A stretch of 64,000 nucleotides of DNA from Microvelia longipes (taxonomy: Eukaryota > Arthropoda > Insecta > Hemiptera > Veliidae). This document shows, one piece after another, positions 22,957 through 35,159 of the stretch. A program made the translations under genes and the position numbers. Numbering within the stretch: position 1 is the stretch's first letter; each line of letters opens with the position of its first letter. The stretch spans positions 24,890,729 to 24,954,728 of the forward strand of contig JACMZG010001913.1 in assembly GCA_018340805.1 (NCBI GenBank), given 5' to 3'. Under the pieces are notes generated by a model. It was given only the letters and a program-made list of their open reading frames with translations. It was not told where the DNA came from and ran no database searches.

Positions 22957-25090
22957 TTAATCAAATGAAACTGGTGCGGAGTCAACAAGACCTTTATAAT
23001 TGACCAAAAAGTCGAAAAAAAACATTAAAACAACAAGGAACCAAAATAACGGTCTGTAAAAAGTAATTGTAAAGAAGAGTGTCGTTTTCTGTGTTCTTTG
23101 GGGTAGTGAATCAAATAAAAACCGGTCCGAAGTCGTTACGACCACTTTAAGTCTCTTGGCAAGGAAGCCTTGTTTCATGATTGTTAACTTGTTTTTACTA
23201 CTATTATTTTTTTGGAAATAATTGATGTGAATAAATATAATCAAATATACTATTCCATCCACCTCTTATCATGCTGAGCTCTGTTAAAAAACCATCGGTT
23301 ATTTTCGTAATCAAAACAAAAAGGATTTATCGAAAGCTACTCTCTGCAGTATTATAAAAAAAGATAACCTCTTTTTACAGGCTTTTTATTTTAATTTTTT
23401 TTACTCCCGAATAATTTTATTCAGGAAACAAACTTATTAGAATGTAGGCCTAAGCAGAAGGTTTATTATTATACAATAAATTACAACAAACTAGACCTGA
23501 CTTTGAAAATGTAAATATAATTTTGTATAGCAAATGTCTCATTTAAAATTCCAACAAATTCCAAATTGACATTACGCGGAAGAAGTAATTCTTATATTAG
23601 AAATTTTGTGACGCAATTACGTCTGAAAAAATGGTGGTAACAAGCAGATTTGTCTTATTGTAAATAAATTAAATTGTATTTATTTTAGTTTTATTATCTT
23701 TTTTACATTGTGTTATTTTTATTTTATTATTTTTTTCAAGGCGAAATATTTTATCCATTTCCATTTGTAATATTTCTTGGAATGTAAATGTAAGAGATTA
23801 TATTTTCATTTCAATGCATAAGCAATGAAGTTTTTTTTACGTTTTAGAATTACTACATTTTGTTAACTTAAAATAAAATATAACAAGCTATCAGTCATGG
23901 AACAAGTCTTCCCTACCGATTGCCTTAAAAATTATTATACAAAAAAAAGTTATTTAAAAATTAATTATATATTTGAAGAAACTAGCATTAAGAAACATCA
24001 TCAGAAAACATTGGAACCTGTCAATTATTAGGTTTAGTTTTAAGTTGGATATATTTTTTGTTTTAGGTAATTGGGTTTCAAGATTAGGGAAATTTTAATC
24101 CCTAATAATTAAGGATAACAAAATTTTATCCTTAATTCTAATCCTTCCCTTTCTAATCTATAATTTCCTTAAGCTTTTTATTTGATTTGAATTGGTTTGA
24201 TTGACTTGGATGTTATATAATTTTAAGTTGTTAAATATTTGTAAATGTCATGTTTATAAAGAGATAGAGTACGTACTATTAATTCGTTATAAGTTATAGT
24301 CAGGGAAAGAAGAAAATCTTTAGTTTATTATGGAAGATTTAAGTCTGATCAGAAAAATATATCTCACCGCCTCGGCTGCCTGTGATTAAGAACGGGCGGC
24401 CGTTCTTAATTGCTTGGCTCGATGTTTGCTTCATATGTTGGCTTCTTAATTGCTTGGCCGTGTTGCTTGGCTCGATAGTTGTCAATTCCTCTGGGTTCAT
24501 TGGCGCCGTATCTTTCGTCGCGCTTTGCGGATGTTGATAAACGTGGAATGTGCGGTATTGTTGCGGATTTGTTCAGTTCAAGTTCTGAACGTTCTACTTA
24601 TCATAGTTAAGTGAATTTAACTATAGCAAAGTTAACTTGGATAACTAAGTTAAATTTGATTATGCACATCATCTAAAGTTATGTGACGTAACCTAAAAGT
24701 GACGCTTGTGCGTGGGAGTGCTATTTTATTGATTATTTCGACAATTTCTTATTAGATAAACAAAATGGTCAATGGTTGATTTAATAATAGTCAATGGGTT
24801 GTCAGGAGCTCGCAAATTTTGCGAGGTTTGATCCAACACATCTCCACTGTGAGTTTAGATAGTTACCGCATGGGTTTCCTTCCTATCAATCTCATTCCAT
24901 CCTATTTCTAGTCTATACTGACGGAATTAATCTATGTGATTTATAATGAGATGAAACTTGGTAAATTTGTTAGTCCTATACATGACTACATGTTTTAAAT
25001 TTCAATTCGATCAAAATATCAATTTGATTTCAATTTTTTTTAACTCATTAGTGCCTGTTAAATTATTTTCCGGATAACAAAACAAGACTT
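22957..25090. other. AT-rich intronic DNA
   Basis: The - strand open frame at 22957-23262 includes repeat-derived sequence (two TCAAATRAAAMYGGTSCGRAGTC stretches at about 22962 and 23112) and is not a gene. About 24360-24560 is locally GC-richer, with a duplicated AATTGCTTGGC(T/C) segment. No function can be assigned. Confidence 0.45.
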
Positions 25091-25094
25091 ACAG

Positions 25095-25300
25095 ATTGAT
25101 TTTTTACCAAGTATTAATTCAAAGATGATAATAGACACACACATACATACACTTACGGAGACAGACAACCTTGTGATAAAATCTCAGGAGGTTATCACAA
25201 AGTTGTCAAAAATAAAACACAAACGTTTTATTTTTATCACATTTGATGAGAAATAAAGATTTATTGATTTATTTTTAATTGAGGAAAAGTAAAAATGAAC
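25095..25300 (-). repeat. dispersed repeat family A, antisense fragment
   Basis: AGATGATAATAGACACACACATACA, then GACAGACAACCTTGTGATAA and CTCAGGAGGTTATCACA, follow the family order on the - strand. Confidence 0.55.
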
Positions 25301-25589
25301 TTCTTTATATTCTTTGAGAAGATATTTTTTACAATACAATACTCTGCCAGGCACTTTATAAAGCTTCTATGCTTATTTCATTTTTATATTATATGCCGCA
25401 TGAAAATTATATTTTACTTTTTAATATATAAAAATTATAATATTAAATAAGTAGTAAATAAATATGAAGAACTATGCCAAAATATTTTACAAGAAATATT
25501 TTATAAGCAAAAAACTTACAAGCACTATTTCATAGCATTACAAGAAACCCTTTTAAAAATACTCAATGTGATGTCAGATAAATTCCTCT

Positions 25590-25880
25590 CGGGCTGTAAA
25601 TGCTTGTGTAAAAAGTCAGATTCGCTTCGCTCATCCAAAAAATATTTTCCGAGCACATCTACACCTATAGATTGATGTTTTTACAAAGTTTCAACTCTCA
25701 AGCATAAATACACTAGGAGCTACGATGATAACAGACACACGCACATACTCATAAGACTGACAACTTTGTGAAAACTACTCAGGAGGCCTTAAACACCTAA
25801 AACGGATAATTTCGGTACCATCTCGGTTTCGGATTTTTTTGCAAACACAATACGTTTCCTATATACGTGAAAAATGAATA
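25590..25880 (-). repeat. dispersed repeat family A with 5S-family tail, antisense
   Basis: AGATTCGCTTCGCTCATCC is the complement of the GACGAGTGAAGCGAG segment. After it come TTTACAAAGTTTCAACTCTC, GACTGACAACTTTGTGA, CTCAGGAGGCCTTAAACACC and CAAACACAATACGTTTCCTATATACGTG. The copy shows that the family A head and the 5S-family body belong to one element. Confidence 0.7.
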
Positions 25881-26999
25881 ATTTTTTAATAATGTCAATG
25901 AAAAACCGGTGAGGATGTTTTAATACAAATATACTTTTGTGAATTTCTTTACGTACTTTGCAAGCCTTTTCAGAAAATATAGAACATATAGAAGCTAGTG
26001 TACTTATTCTTTTACACATCCGCCAGTGTGATCCGCCTTTGCGAGGTTCTTGAATGTATTATGTCAAAGGATGTGTAGAACCTCGCTCTAAATACCACTG
26101 ACGTTCCCTAAAATTGTATTAAATAAAACGTAGTCGATAAACGCTGGTAATAAAATTTTCGTACAAGACAAAAGAATCAATATCTGCATAACTGCTAAAT
26201 CAATTTCTCTCTCATTCTAATCATATCACTTATTAATTACTCTCTACTCTTAAAGCTCAACTGCAATGAGTCTTTTCTACTGTCGACTATAGTATAGGAA
26301 AGGGGTTTATTTTAATAATAACCCATAGTTTATTAAGTGCTAGGTGGATTGAAAATTTTAAGTAATATTTTATGTTATCTCAGGAATTCCGCAAGGCTCT
26401 CTTAGTCCCCCCCCCTTTTCATTCTCTACTTGGCATGAAAGGGATTCAACTACATTATTTTTTTATCAACTTCAGCTAGGTAAAATTTCTTTTGTTTGTG
26501 TAAAAGCTTTTCTTGTGCTGAATATTTTAAAATTTTATTTTTTTACTTTTTAAATTTATTTAAATCTTTAGTGCACTTTACTATCGTTAGAGTTGCCGTA
26601 ACTATAATATTAATATTGTAAAATATTTGGCTTTTACATATCCTGTGTGAGATATGATGAGATGGCTTTTAAAACCAATTTTTACTTTAGATGCTTTCAA
26701 GAACCTTTTTAAATTTTATTTTTGGCTGGAACCCACCAGCGTTAATCCGTTTGGAAAGGGGGATTAAGGAGTGTTAAAATTGTGACAAAAATTACAACCA
26801 TAACGAAAATTTACTAAAAAGCATAACTATATAGGAAAATATTTTTATAGATTTATGTAGATCCTAGGCTATGAAAAAAAAGTTATTTAATAAAAAAATA
26901 CTACTATTTTAAAGTATATCTCATTTTAAATAAAAATCGCATATAGTATTTTTGGGAACTGCAAAATGAAGATTGGTCGAAGAAAACAAAATAAGGTAG

Positions 27000-27430
27000 G
27001 GCGTAAAAGAATAAAAATTCGGTTGTGGAGTACCTCTGAAATTTCCTTAGCTTATTGGATTAGCAGTGCATCTTCACAACTTCGAACTCGCTTGGCTCGT
27101 TCTCAAGTTTTGGACATTATCTCATATGCAGTAAGTAAGGTAAACCCTGTTTTATTCCTGGTGTTTACACACTTAGATACTGACCTCGTTCTATGATACT
27201 TTTCATTACTGTTTAGACAATGACCGTAGATAAACACACTGGAAAAGATACAGACCAAAGATAACGACCTATGAAGATAACACACCCACATACATACAGA
27301 CAGACAACTTGTTAAAAACCACTCAGGAGGTCTTAAACCCCCAAAAACAGACGATTTAGTGAAAATCCCAGTTTCGAAATATTTTTTGCTTATTACTTTT
27401 CGCATATATAGCACTATATAGGAAATGTAA
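27000..27430 (-). repeat. dispersed repeat family A, antisense copy
   Basis: AACTCGCTTGGCTCGTTCTC (body) precedes ACAGACAGACAACTTGTTAAA, CTCAGGAGGTCTTAAACCCC and GAAAATCCCAGTTTCGAAAT. Open frames on both strands here (26966-27196, 27103-27414) are repeat artefacts. Confidence 0.65.
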
Positions 27431-27469
27431 CTTAAAAATTCAATATTTTGATTTCTTTAAACATAATTA

Positions 27470-27715
27470 GTTGAAGAACCGCTTCTGTGGTTGACATTTT
27501 TAAGCGCATTATTCTAACCTTTGACACCTAGGGGGTTTAATGTTCGTATCCTTGGCTACGCTCTCAATTTATTTTAAATTATCGTTTGATTATGGTGGGA
27601 CACTTTAGATAACTCTTTGAGAGTATGGTTAAAGAGTAAGGGAACGTTCCCCCGGGGTCATCTCTGATAAGCCGCGGGCTCTAAACGGACTTAAGTAATA
27701 TTATTTTATAATCGC
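27470..27715 (+). mobile_element. tRNA-derived SINE, copy 1
   Basis: CCGCTTCTGTGGTTGAC, TTAAGCGCATTA, TTTGACACCTAGGGGG and TTCGTATCC form a decayed tRNA-like head with boxes A and B. A body containing GGAACGTTCC and TCATCTCTGATAAGCCGCGGGC follows. Head and body both recur at 47817-48070 in the same order, which supports a SINE family. Confidence 0.7.
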
Positions 27716-28059
27716 TTGGGAAATTACGTTTGCATTAAATAAAAAATGGTTCGCATTTGATGATCTACAAACAAATGTAATTTTAATTGAAATAATGGGT
27801 TACTTGAGTGAACTTTAAAACCATTTTCATTTAGTATTGCTAATTTAACTAATTAATTGAATTATCTATCAATTTAAACTCTTGTCGTTATATAGGTTAA
27901 ACAGACATTATTTAAACAGATCCTGCTTTGTTTTGAAGTAATATATACATGACGTTAATTGAGCTTTATAGATTTGTAAATTTGTGTTGTACTTTTGATA
28001 TTAGTCACTAAAATTAAGAATCTAGGTAATATTTTTTTTTAAAAAATCGGGTGCAGGGT

Positions 28060-28290
28060 ACCTCTAAACTTTTCCTCATTAGATCGAATTCGCACTAAAG
28101 ATTGATTTTGTACCAAGTATCATTTCTGTAGCATAAATACCCTAAGGGCTACTATAATGTCAGACACATACAGACAACTTTGTTAAAACTACTCAGGGGG
28201 TCATAAAAACACCTGAAAGAGATAAATCAGGTGAATTCCCTGTTTTTTTGCAAACTCAATACTTTTCTTATATACCTACGGTATAAAAAT
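28060..28290 (-). repeat. dispersed repeat family A, antisense copy
   Basis: GGGTGCAGGGTACCTCTAAAC, then AAAGATTGATTTTGTACCAAG, ACATACAGACAACTTTGTTA, CTCAGGGGGTCATAAAAACACC and CTTATATACCTACGGTATAAA, all occur in family order. Confidence 0.65.
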
Positions 28291-28654
28291 AGTTATGGTT
28301 ATTAAAATAAGTAAAAATGTAATAAAATTAGATTTTTTTTTATTTAGATTTTGAAATTTTACATGGACGTAATCCCATTTATGTGTTTTAGATCTTGTTG
28401 ATTTAGAATCTACACCAACATAATTTATAATATTGAATATTTTGTTATATTATTTGTACATATTTGTGTAATAATATTTGTATTATATTAATTTTTAAAT
28501 AATATAATACAGTAAAGTCCAATATTTTGTGATGTTTAGGTTATTTTATTTTAAAAACCACACAGTTCGAACCCATGTGGTGGATTATTATAATTACAAT
28601 TATTATTTGTAAAAAAGAGCAATAAATCTTAACTGCATTGCATTAGTTATAGCC

Positions 28655-29455
28655 TGTGTAAATAAGTAAATGTACAAATAATTAAAAAGTACACCGTGTA
28701 CGAACAAGTAAAAAGTGCACAGTGTACAAATAAGTAAAAAGTGTACAGTGTAAAAATAAGTAAAAAGTGCACCATGTACAAATAATTAAAAAATGCACCG
28801 TGTACAAATAAATAAAAATTACACCATGTACAAATAATTAAAAAGTGCACCGTGGTCAAATAAGTAAAAAGTACACCATGTACAAATAATTAAAAAGTGT
28901 ACCATGTAGAAATAAGTAAAAAGTGCACCATGTACAAATAATTAAAAAGTGCACTGTGTAAAAATAAGTAAAAAGTGCACCATGTACAAATAAGTAAAAA
29001 ATGCACCGTGTACAAATAAGTAATAATGCACCGTGTACTAATTAGTAAGCATTTTACCGTGTACAAATAAGTAAAAAATGCACCATGTACAAATAAGTAA
29101 AAAGTGCACCGTGCACAAATAAGCAAAAAGTGCACCGTGTACAAATAAGTAAAAAGTGCACCGTGCACAAATAAGCAAAAAGTGCACCGTGTACAAATAA
29201 GTAAAAAGTGCACTGTGTAAAAATAAGTAAAAAGTGCACCATGTACAAATAAGTAAAAAATGCACCGTGTACAAATAAGTAATAATGCACCGTGTACTAA
29301 TTAGTAAGCATTTTACCGTGTACAAATAAGTAAAAAATGCACCATGTACAAATAAGCAAAAAGTGCACCGTGCACAAATAAGCAAAAAGTGCACCGTGTA
29401 CAAATAAGTAAAAAGTACCCCGTGTAGAAATAAGTTAAAAGTGTACAAATATGCA
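28655..29455. repeat. 26-bp minisatellite
   Basis: About 30 units of consensus GTGCACCGTGTACAAATAAG followed by TAAAAA. There is a higher-order pattern: the segment with AAGTAATAATGCACCG and TTAGTAAGCATTTTACCG near 29020-29060 recurs near 29280-29320. Because 26 is not a multiple of 3 and the unit lacks - strand stops, three overlapping - strand open frames (up to 144 residues, repeated FLLICTRCTFYLFVHGA-like) appear. They are not genes. The array lies in the first dpr intron. Confidence 0.97.
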
Positions 29456-29469
29456 AAAAAGTTTTTTAC

Positions 29470-31451
29470 CAAGCAAATTCGCTAGTTTGGGATAACGTAT
29501 GAGGCTTACGGAAAAAGTATGGGATGCGAAATTGGTATTTTGTGTTTATATACTTATTTAACCAGTTGTTTGTTGTTACTTAACCATATTTTATCTTTTT
29601 TTAATAAATCGTCTAATATTAATTAATATACTAATTTATTTACGCGCTTCAAAGCATTAAAAGTTAATTATATTTACCCTTGGTAATAAAAATCCAATAA
29701 CAAAAAGTATTGCAAAATATCAGAAAAATTCAAACAACGTCATCGTAAATAAAACCACGAGAGATTTACGAGAGATATTGAAAATAGGGATTACAATGAA
29801 CCTTCAAAACCATAAATTCTAATTAATCACACCAGTATAATAAATATAATTTTAATACCAAAAATAATTAATTTAAATTCTAAGTTAGTTATTTTAAAGA
29901 GATTAATTACAATATAAGTACCCATAATTTGAATACGTTCAATTAAAATGAATATTCTGCCCGGCGTGAAACTAAGCTTCCAAGCTCATTTTCTTTTATA
30001 TGCCATATGTTCTGTGAACATTTTGTTTTAAAATTGGAAATTTTCTATGCAATGTGTTTTCTTGCTCAAAATTAAATTTTCGGTTTATGTTTTACTAGAG
30101 CTAGTAGCATTATAGCTAGTAGTATTATTACTTGATACTCATTTACTGTCGAAATTTTCAATGAAAATGCGCATTTAAAATTATGATCATGGATCTACAA
30201 TCTGCAGTGTTATTCGCACTCATATGAAGCTTATAGCTTATTCTTATCTTTACATTGTTTTAGCGCACTTCCTTTGAACAACTAAGGAATAATGCCAGTA
30301 ACGAGTTGTAATGTCTGACTATGCTTTGGTTGTCAGGCTTAAACCGAATACTTAATTAAGTAAGACGTAAGCACGAATTTCAAAAGTTTTGCTCGGCTTG
30401 TGGACCGTGTCAAAATATTTAGAAGTAATAAACTCATCAAAGAAGTAGTGTATCCCTCATTGTAACCTTTAATATTGAAAATCAGTAAGGAATAATAAAA
30501 GATAAAATTGTTGTGGCAACGTTTTGGTCAATTGTGATTATGGCCAGCTTGGGGGCAATGTTTGCCCAGTAATTCTACCTTTTATGCTCCTGTATAAATC
30601 TTTATTATCTCTCTTGGATCAAAATTAATTAAAAATTTCAAAATTAAAATCTTAGAGTGATAAAAATAATCGGTAAACACACAGAGGTTGATGTTGTTAC
30701 AAGTATTCTCCTGATCAGGTTATGACTATATACTTAATACTGGAAGAACATATGTATCGCTGAGTAAGGAAACATTTCAAAGGAGATTGGCCCGGTTTGT
30801 GGACATCCGAGCCAAAATTACTTATTTCTGACGTGGAGAGTTTAGGTTCACTTTACTCCATGTTGTACCGATTGTAAAATTGAAAATTCGTATCCACTAG
30901 AAAGAGATGTTCCTCTCAGTTTTTTGTACGGCTTACAAAAAACTTTGTTTTGTACAGCTGGAAGTTCATTTATTTGTAGTTCAGTCACAGTTCCGCTAAA
31001 TAGCAACACTGTTTTAACAGTATAACCATCTTTATTTTATTTATTTCTTATTTCTTTTAAATTTTAATTAAATTATTTAATAGAAATAAAATTATGGAAC
31101 CCATTTCTTATAAGTAAAAAAGTTATTTTGTTAATGTCCTTTATTTTATTATTATTCTTAACATTAGAAATAAATAGTTTACTCTACTTGGTTGTGAATT
31201 ACTCTTTTTTTACCTCAGCTACTTTTACTCGCTTCGTTCGCCAATAAATGCAGTCGTTTAGGTAAAAAATATTTATTTTACAGCCTAGTAGTGTAATATA
31301 CTATTCTTTTGGTGATAATATTTAAATGAGAAAATTCTAGTAAGATATACAGATCCTTTCAAATTGTCATTATAATAATAAAAATCTGTTTCTTGTTGTT
31401 TAGCTTTTCTGAGCGTCATTTTAGTAAGTTTGGTGTATTTTTCTGTTTCAG
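29470..31451. other. AT-rich intronic DNA upstream of the Ig2 exon
   Basis: No feature is seen beyond a possible diverged foldback relative at about 30230-30420 and the polypyrimidine tract and acceptor of the exon at 31452. Confidence 0.5.
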
Positions 31452-31665
31452 AGTCCAACGCCACCGCAGTACGTAATGTGGTTTCACAACGATCAGATGA
31501 TAAATTACGAAGGCTCAGAGAGTCGCGCTACGGTGACAACGGAGCCTGGTGAGAGGACTGTCAGCAAGTTAGTCATATTGAAGGCTAATTGGAGACACTC
31601 AGGCAACTACACCTGCAGGGCTTCCAATACAGAGCCTGATTCTGTCTATGTCTTCGTCTCCAGAG
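31452..31665 (+). CDS. dpr12: dpr-family exon: body of Ig2 domain
   Basis: The exon is 214 bases (71 codons plus one base), entered in phase 0 after TTTCTGTTTCAG and left in phase 1 at GTATGT. It encodes SPTPPQYVMWFHND, with the core C-strand tryptophan, then INYEGSE, EPGERTVSKLVI and HSGNYTCRASNTEPDSVY. The cysteine of YTC is the second disulphide residue of Ig2. The usual DSGNYTC motif has H in place of D. NYT is a potential N-glycosylation site. The block SPTPPQYV plus SNTEPxSxYVFVS is the strongest evidence for the Dpr family and is closest to Dpr12. Reading on past the donor gives a stop at about 31709, so intron retention would truncate the protein before its membrane anchor. GC content is visibly higher than in the flanking intron DNA. 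Confidence 0.92.
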
Positions 31666-31842
31666 GTATGTATTTTAAATTTATTTTAGTAGGGAAATGC
31701 CATTTATAATACGTATAATTTATTAGGAGAGAATTTATGGAGTATGGTTTAGTTTAATTTAGTTGGGTTCTTAAATTTTCTCCCTGTTAAGCTAACTTTA
31801 CTTATATCATTTGATACTACCGAGTTTTGCAAAACATGAATA

Positions 31843-32121
31843 GTTGACACAATATAATTGTGCGAGAGACACCTAGGAATTGTAACAAGCAAAATGCAAT
31901 GCTACATCTGGGAACTGTTCCATCATTCGACATTCGTCATCATTGATGGCTCGACATAATCTCATGTCCCTCATCAGGGGATCTAAACAGAGTGGGACAT
32001 GACATTATGTCGAGTCATCAATGATGACGAATGTCGAATGATGGAACAGTCCCCAGATGTAGCATTGCATTTTGCTCGTTACATTTCCTAGGCGTCTCTC
32101 GCACAATTATATTGTCTTAAC
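31843..32121. mobile_element. palindromic foldback/MITE
   Basis: Inverted arms of about 125 bases share ACAATATAATTGTGCGAGAG, ACATCTGGGRACTGTTCCAT, CGACATTCGTCATCATTGAT and CGACATAAT around a short centre (CTCATCAGGGGATCTAAACA). The arms are over 90% identical by eye, so the insertion is relatively recent. It begins 178 bases after the Ig2 exon donor site. Confidence 0.88.
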
Positions 32122-33140
32122 TTTACTTATACTATGAGAAAAATGGTCCTGTGATTTATTATTTCGGACAAGAAAATGTTAGTATTGAAGTCAGTTAACA
32201 TGGGCGCTAGTATTTTATTTGATAGCTACGAAGGCCTTTTGTAGCGTTGTACTTACTTTTTAATGTATGCTGAAGTCTTTCAGTTCACAGCCATTCAATT
32301 ACGTTTTTATGTTCACAAAAACTTTTAAGTACCACTGGTTATATGAACGAAATTGCTGTTCAGCCTGATGGGCCCCCAAGTTGTGAAAATAAAACTACAT
32401 CGCGAATATTATTAATATACTGGCAACTGTTTGTAATAAAAAAAAATACTACAACACAATCTAGTAGAATAAAGAAAATAGGTTACTACTTACTACTAGC
32501 GCTTTCAAAACTCAAGTGATGAGGCCCATCAACTTAATTATAACTTAATATAACTCAATAAATCATAATTACAAACTTGTCAATTAAGTGTTCCTAAAAC
32601 GCTTCGGAGTAAACTAGCTTTGTTGTTATTGTTTATCTATCTTTTGAATCAATAATGGCAATGTTTTATTTTTATATTCAATGCTTTGTTAATTTAATTT
32701 TTTGCAGTAAAATGACACATTCCTAACAGATATAATCAAACTATTTAATTTAAATTTTAGTCCCACCAATAAATATATATTTTACTTAAAACATTAAATG
32801 GTATAGTTGGTATAGTCAAGCTTTCGAATCTTGACTATACTCATTCTTTATGTCTTATACTATTTGATGATATATGTAGTGCAAAAAGGAAACTGTGAAA
32901 TGATTAAAAGTTATTGGCTCTTAAATAGTTGAAAGTTTGAAAATCAGAAGTCAATGAATTTAAAATGGCGACTTGTATTCAAATGAAATATTGGAGATTA
33001 ATTAACCATTTAATGGTGTACATTAGTAACAAATTTCAACTCTATCGTTCAATTTCGTTTTAGCATTTTTTTTTAAATTGATGAGTCACCAAAGTAGGTT
33101 ATTGACGTCTAAACAGTTTTATCTTCGTGGGTAGTACAAA
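32122..33140. other. AT-rich intronic DNA with a short hairpin
   Basis: Bases 32810-32840 form GTATAGTCAAG, loop CTTTCGAAT, CTTGACTATAC (11-bp perfect stem). Nothing else is recognised. Confidence 0.6.
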
Positions 33141-33149
33141 TTAACCTTT

Positions 33150-33350
33150 TCTATAGTCTGGTTTTTGTGCTAAGTCCTAACTCTCTAGCATAAACGTGAC
33201 ACAGGCACCCCACACACATACAGACAGTGTGATGGAAATCACTCAAAACGTCATAAAAGTGTCCCAAACGGATAATTATGAAGAAACCTCGGTTTTGAAT
33301 TTTTAGGGTGAACGCAATACTTTTTTCATACATACAGTAGTGAGGGAGAA
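33150..33350 (-). repeat. dispersed repeat family A, antisense copy
   Basis: GTCTGGTTTTTGTGCTAAG, CTCTCTAGCATAAACGTGAC, ACACACATACAGACAGTGTG, CACTCAAAACGTCATAAAAG and AACGCAATACTTTTTTCATAC follow the family order in antisense. Confidence 0.65.
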
Positions 33351-33490
33351 ATAGTAAAAAAAGAAATAATCCCTATGTACATGTTTTTTTCTTCCAAATA
33401 GATCAAAATTTTGAATTCAATTTCAAAAACAGTAAAATTAAACATAGAACCTATTGAAAACCAGATTTATATATACCAGATGGTTCACTG

Positions 33491-33599
<109 letters not shown>

Positions 33600-33659
33600 C
33601 ATATATTTGAACTCTCAATACTTTATCCTATACGTACAATTAAATAACCATTAAATTTG

Positions 33660-34690
33660 TGAATTGCTTGTACAAAAGCAGTCTTATTGTAGAAAATAGA
33701 AAATGGTCAATAAGTTTCATTAGATAATATTTTATGTTGGCATTGAGCTTACTTTCTTTTAGGATCAAAATCCCATTTATTCTTACTGGAAAGACGACGA
33801 TACCGACTCAGAATTAACGAAGCGGAAAAACTGAATTGGAAAATCATGTTGATAGGCAGGGTAGGTAGGGGATCGCCTCCTTACCATTTAGCTTCATTGA
33901 ACCCAAGTGATGTAGGTCATAGACATAGAGGTGTATATGTATGTATAAGGTATATATCAAATGTCACACAAGGGGTTGTCTAAAAGGCTTCTCTCCCTTT
34001 TAATTTTTTGACAGTACACAATATAGTTTTAAAAAATTACAGGAAATCCATCATGTATAGTGAAGTTTTATTTTTAGTGCCACAATGACGCCCTACGAAA
34101 CCTGACTTTAATTTAGACACCATATTTTTTCTTGCTTATATCGATTTTTACGACTAAAATAATCAATAATTCAGAATCAAAGAAATGTTATGCGTTTATA
34201 CTCCTTTATTTTTTAGAGTACTAATTTTTAGTTCGATATGTTTTGCTATCGTTTTGTTTAGTTAGTTCTTATATTACTTTGGATTTTATATGTGGGCGTA
34301 ATTAAAGATTTAATTCTGCTTAAGACAGTTCCTTTAGGATTTTATTGAACTTAATTAATATATCAATTACATTTATTATACATCAATCGATATCTATTTA
34401 ATCAGATTAACCTGGTAGGGAGATGTTATTTTACGTCTAATTGGGAACTCTACCTCACAGCACAGGTCATGTCTATTGTTAGGGATATTCTCCCTTTAAT
34501 ATTTTATTATATTTAAACAAGAAATATTGTGTATATTAATTACGGGTTTGTAACTTTCTTTTTGTTAAAAAGTTAATAGGTTTGTTATTTTTTTTATAAC
34601 AATTTTTTTTCTCATATTTACGAAAATGGTTAAATACTGAAAAGGTCGACTCTCGTTATATTTTGTGTACCACTTCTAGTGGTAAACTTT
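33660..34690. other. AT-rich intronic DNA
   Basis: No gene or repeat recognised. Confidence 0.45.
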
Positions 34691-34699
34691 TGTATATAA

Positions 34700-35150
34700 T
34701 TTTATTTTTGACGTGAGCGCTTCTATATTGATGAGTCCCAAATTAACTGAGGACCTCCTCTGTCTTAACAGAAGGGACCTTAGAATAGTAACTGAACTGC
34801 TGACTGGTCACTGTCACCTCCAAAAACATCTCCATACCATTGGTATCTTGGAGGATAACCCAGTGTGTAGGCTCTGTGAATCGGAAACCGAAACTGCATC
34901 TCACATACTTCTGAGATGTGAAGCCCTAGCCTTTCAAAGGTTCTCCAACTTTGGTAGGAGCATTCTCACCAAGTTTGACTCTAGCAATGAATCACTGGTC
35001 AAAAAGATCCTAGACCTAGTCCGGGGAAAAGGATTATTCTGACCTGGACCAATTAAGGGGATTGTACAATAGACTTCCAGTCCAGTGCAAATGGGGTCTA
35101 TCCTCGACTCCAACCCCAATCATCAATATTAATAATAATAATAATGATGA
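34700..35150 (+). pseudogene. R1/I-like LINE 3' end
   Basis: The frame at 34713-35042 reads LNRRDLRIVTELLTGHCHLQKHLHTIG, then NPVCRLCESETETASHILLRCEAL. This is the segment after the RNase H domain of R1/I/Jockey-type LINEs, with the C-x2-C...H-x4-C finger. It is followed by a stop, a 3' UTR of about 90 bases and a short (AAT)n tail at 35130-35145. No upstream RT is present, so this is a heavily 5'-truncated insertion. It lies in sense orientation within the second dpr intron. Confidence 0.85.
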
Positions 35151-35159
35151 GTATGTGTT

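Noticed and set aside
29038..29472. 144-residue minus-strand open frame (and the overlapping 107-, 78- and 70-residue ones)
   Set aside because: All are products of the 26-bp minisatellite, which lacks stops in that orientation; repeated in three frames, no gene features.
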